This document shows, piece by piece, positions 60,852-64,000 of a stretch of DNA of 64,000 nt. The position numbers were made by a program, and so were the translations under genes. The first letter of the stretch is position 1, and each line of letters opens with the position of its first letter. The notes beneath the pieces are model-generated. The model ran no database searches and was not told where the DNA came from. It worked only from the letters and a program-made list of their open reading frames with translations. Source of the DNA: Utricularia gibba (taxonomy: Eukaryota; Streptophyta; Magnoliopsida; Lamiales; Lentibulariaceae); contig NEEC01000010.1 in NCBI GenBank assembly GCA_002189035.1, forward strand, positions 2,728,001 to 2,792,000, written 5' to 3'.

Positions 60852-63729
60852 ATGAGCAGTACAACGAGGGTGCTGAGCCGGACGAAATCTGAGCAGCTGC
60901 TGGGATGCCCACGACGGCGCTGGAAACAGGGAAGCGCGGCGGCTCCGCGATACGCAAGTCGAGAAGCGAGCAGCTCAAGTACGATGTGGATGAGCTGAAC
61001 ACCCGGGCCGCCATGAGCCGAGCTTCCAGCGCCAGCGCCAGCCTTGGGTTCTCCCTTTCCTTCAACCGAATCACCGTTCCACAGGAGGAACACGTCGCCG
61101 GAGGTCAAGATTTGCTCACCGACGTCGACGATGAAACCCGTGAGTTCTTCCACGTCACATTTCCCCTGCCGCATTCACCATTTTTTTTTCCAACAAGATT
61201 TATTTCCGTACCGATTTTCCTAAAATAGAAATTAATCATCATAATGTTAAAAATTTATATTAAAATAATCACCATAATGTCCCAGAGGATATTGAAGCTG
61301 GTCCCAAAAAGAAGAAGCTTCAAGCAGAGCCAACTTTGCCCATACACCTCAAGGTATGCGTTAGTTGATCTATCAATTTTATACAAATTGAAATTGAAAA
61401 ACTTCAAAATTTTTAAGAATTTTGAAATATGTGTCGTTCGTATTTAATAATAAAACTGATTTTTATATGCAGTTTAGAGATGTTAATTACAAGGTTACAG
61501 TGAAAGGGATGAAGCCGAGGGTGGAGAAGGGGATCCTGAACGGGATCACGGGCTCCGTGGATCCCGGAGAAGTGTTGGCGCTCATGGGGCCATCCGGGTG
61601 TGGGAAAACGACGCTTCTCAGTATTCTGGGAGGGCGGATACGAGACTCCGTCAACGGCGGATCGGTGACATACAACGACGAGCCGTATTCCAAGTCGTTG
61701 AAGCGCAGGCAAGTTGATGATGCAGAGTTGCCGGAGTTGGGAGTGTGAGTGGTGGTGACATGGGGAGGTTTCTTTGCAGAATAGGGTTCGTTACGCAGGA
61801 TGATGTCCTGTTCCCTCACTTGACGGTGAAGGAGACGCTCAAGTACGCAGCTCGTCTGCGTCTCCCGTCGGCGTTAACCAGGGAGGAGAAGGATAAGCGC
61901 GCCATTGACATCATACATGAGCTTGGGCTGGATAGGTAATACATAAAGGCCGCATCTTTCTCACCAGAGCTGTTGAAAAAAACGTGTTGTTTTAGGTGCC
62001 AGGACACGATGATCGGCGGCGCATTCGTCCGGGAGTCTCCGGTGGGGAAAGGAAACGGGTGTGCATAGGAATGAGATACTGATAAACCCATCTCTGCTGC
62101 TGCTGGATGAGCCGACATCAGGGCTGGATTCAACCATAGCTTTGAAGATAGTAGACACACTGCACGGCATAGCTGAGGTGTGTATTTGTCGAACCAGTTC
62201 AACATAGCAGAGTTTTAGCTGAGGCAAGCTGCAATGGCAGGGCGGGAAAACAGTGATCACCACGATCCATCAGCCGTCGAGCCGCCTTTTCCTGAAGTTC
62301 GATAAGCTGGTTCTTCTGGGAAGAGGGAGTTTGCTGTATTATGGGAAGACAACAGAGGCAATGGCTCACTTTTCATCCATAGGATGTTCTCCTCTTATTT
62401 CAATGAATCCAGCAGACTTCATGCTTGATCTGGCTAATGGGAACTTGGTAGACATATCTGTGCCATCAGAGCTGGAAGACAAGGTTCAGTTGGGCCATCG
62501 GGGATCAGGCGCTGGAGGGAAGAAACCTGCACTTTCACTTCTGATTCACGAGGTAACTGCATAAACTCATCGGCATACTGTGGAAGAACAGCAGGCTTTT
62601 CTCATAAACATATTTGACTGAAGCAGTATCTGGTTGAGGCCTACGAGGCGAGGACTGCGGAGAGTGGAAAAAAGAGACATTTGGCACCGACACCTATTGA
62701 GAAAGCCGCCAGGAGAGAATGGGGAACAAGCTGGTGGGAGCAGTATTCCATACTATTCTGTAGAGGACTTAAAGAGCGAAGGCATGACTACTTCAGCTGG
62801 TTGAGGATCACCCAAGTTCTTGCTATTGCAGCAATCTTGGGAATGTTGTGGTGGCAATCCGGTAGTGATGACCCTGAGAAATTCCAAGAGCAGGTTAGGT
62901 TTCAACACGTTACTTGTAATTTTCCAGACAAAAACCAGGCTAAACAGAAGGCCATTGCAGGCCGGATTGCTTTTCTTCATTGCAGTATTCTGGGGATTTG
63001 TTCCAGTCTTCACAGCAATATTTACATTCCCACAAGAAAGAGCCATGCTGAGCAAGGAAAGGGCAGCAGATATGTACAGGCTAAGTGCATATTTTGCAGC
63101 AAGAACTTCAAGTGACCTGCCACTCGACCTAATGTTGCCACTAGTTTTCCTTCTGGTAGTCTATTTCATGGCAGGCTTAAGAATGGAAGCAGGGTCCTTT
63201 TTCCTCACCATACTTACGGTTTTCCTCTGCATCATAGCTGCTCAGGTTCAACATGTTCCTTCATTCACAGAAATCTGAATCTGAAGGGTGACTTTCTACC
63301 TGACATATGAAAACAATGCAGGGCCTGGGGCTAGCTATTGGCGCTACATTGATGGAGTTGAAGAGGGCAACGACTCTGGCCTCGGTTACAGTCATGACCT
63401 TCATGCTGGCTGGAGGCTTCTTTGTTGAGGTGAACTTATGTTTCTTTGTACAGTTCAGTAAATCTGAAACAGGATACCAGAAAATGATCCATTTTAAATT
63501 GTTTCAGAAAATTCCAGTGTTCATCTCATGGATCCGGTATCTCTCCTTCAACTACCACACCTATAAACTACTTCTAAAAGTTCAGTATGGGCATTTAACA
63601 AAAGCAATAGGTGGGATCAAAATCGATGATGGTTATACAGATGTTGGAGCACTCGCAGCAATGGTTGTCTGCTACAGAATACTAGCTTACATTTCTTTAA
63701 GAAGGATGAAACTTCACCTTGTAGCTTAA
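60852..63729 (+). CDS. ABCG22: ABC transporter G family half-transporter, ABCG22-like, three apparent frameshifts
   Basis: Ten exons: 60852-61139, 61286-61353, 61473-61708, 61780-61935, 61996-62177, 62241-62552, 62627-62893, 62961-63245, 63322-63429 and 63508-63729. The total is 2,124 bases; three missing bases bring it to 708 codons plus stop. The start [17 protein letters not shown] and [10 protein letters not shown] fit ABCG22. Landmarks are Walker [12 protein letters not shown], the Q-loop region [20 protein letters not shown], Walker [15 protein letters not shown] and [11 protein letters not shown]. The membrane domain has [21 protein letters not shown]-like RLSAYF and [22 protein letters not shown]22 acts in ABA-related stomatal control at the plasma membrane. 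Indels needed are at 60902-60904 (G-run), 62031-62033 (G-run) and 62070-62071 (A-run). The last two fall around the ABC signature SGGERKR. Intron 3 has a GC donor. Confidence 0.9.
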
Positions 63730-64000
63730 TCAAGAAACTCATACCTTCCAAAGTCTTCACCTTTCAAGACATATAACTTTGACAGTTTCTCATGCTAGTG
63801 TTCTCAGCCAGCGAAGTAGCCCAAGGAGAGATGCATCGAGTGCTTGGTTTTTCTTCTCCAATCCTGCTCAAACACAGAAAATCCCAAGTGAGAAGAGAAC
63901 ATCAAAAGTTTGATAGTGATGAGCTGAATCAATGTGTTGCATGTCGATGGATGATGAGCTTTGAAGTATTAAAAGAGCAACAACTAGCATCACACATCAC
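63730..64000. other. 3-prime flank of ABCG22
   Basis: Sequence after the stop is compatible with a 3-prime UTR, then unknown. Nothing else is identified before the window ends. Confidence 0.5.

Overview
The window is nuclear DNA from a flowering plant, a core eudicot. The genes have GT-AG introns, many only 62 to 95 bases long. Coding blocks of moderate GC sit in AT-rich spacers, and the proteins belong to plant families (WRKY, NPF, ALMT, CPK, LORELEI-like, U-box/ARM). About 18 protein genes in 64 kb is dense, so this is a gene-rich region or a compact genome. I cannot name the species; a reading toward asterids or Lamiales would be a guess. There is no sign of bacterial, organellar or viral DNA.

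Layout, left to right. 3.1-6.2 kb (+): LRR receptor-like pseudokinase of the MRH1/MALE DISCOVERER type. 6.8-9.6 kb (+): nucleobase-ascorbate transporter. 11.0-12.1 kb (+): small RING-CH protein. 15.1-16.3 kb (+): group IIe WRKY factor. 18.0-19.3 kb (-): GIL1/DUF641 protein. 20.6-22.8 kb (-): KDEL receptor ERD2. 23.4-25.5 kb (+): U-box E3 ligase PUB17. 26.0-27.1 kb (-): LORELEI-like GPI-anchored protein. 27.9-29.6 kb (+): F-box/LRR protein. 30.8-34.6 kb (+): CDK-like kinase. 36.2-39.6 kb (+): raffinose synthase/alkaline alpha-galactosidase family. 40.6-41.0 kb (-): three box C/D snoRNAs. 42.3-44.3 kb (+): NPF6.4-like transporter. 45.3-46.2 kb (+): CAF1 deadenylase. 47.1-47.9 kb (-): plant protein of unknown function. 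49.0-50.7 kb (-): ALMT anion channel. 53.9-54.5 kb (+): NDR1/HIN1-like protein. 55.3-57.6 kb (+): calcium-dependent protein kinase. 60.9-63.7 kb (+): ABCG22-type half transporter.

The gene models come from splice sites, reading-frame continuity across exons and remembered family sequences. For most spliced genes the exon lengths sum exactly to a whole number of codons. Seven genes each carry one or more apparent single-base frameshifts, nine in all. Most lie at or beside short homopolymers, and each is repaired by one base. That points to uncorrected assembly indels rather than seven independent pseudogenes.

The least obvious content is a minus-strand snoRNA cluster at 40.6-41.0 kb. Its C and D boxes, terminal stems and rRNA-complementary guides can all be read directly. 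TGGGCY (Site II) elements lie upstream. Other points of interest are a GC-AG intron in the ABCG22 gene, three stop-free introns of length 3n in the receptor pseudokinase, a changed NAT signature, a nested inverted repeat, and a perfect plant snRNA-type upstream element plus TATA with no recognisable RNA behind it. Functionally the genes are a normal mixed set (immunity and receptor signalling, membrane transport, RNA metabolism, secretion). I see no operon-like or pathway clustering.
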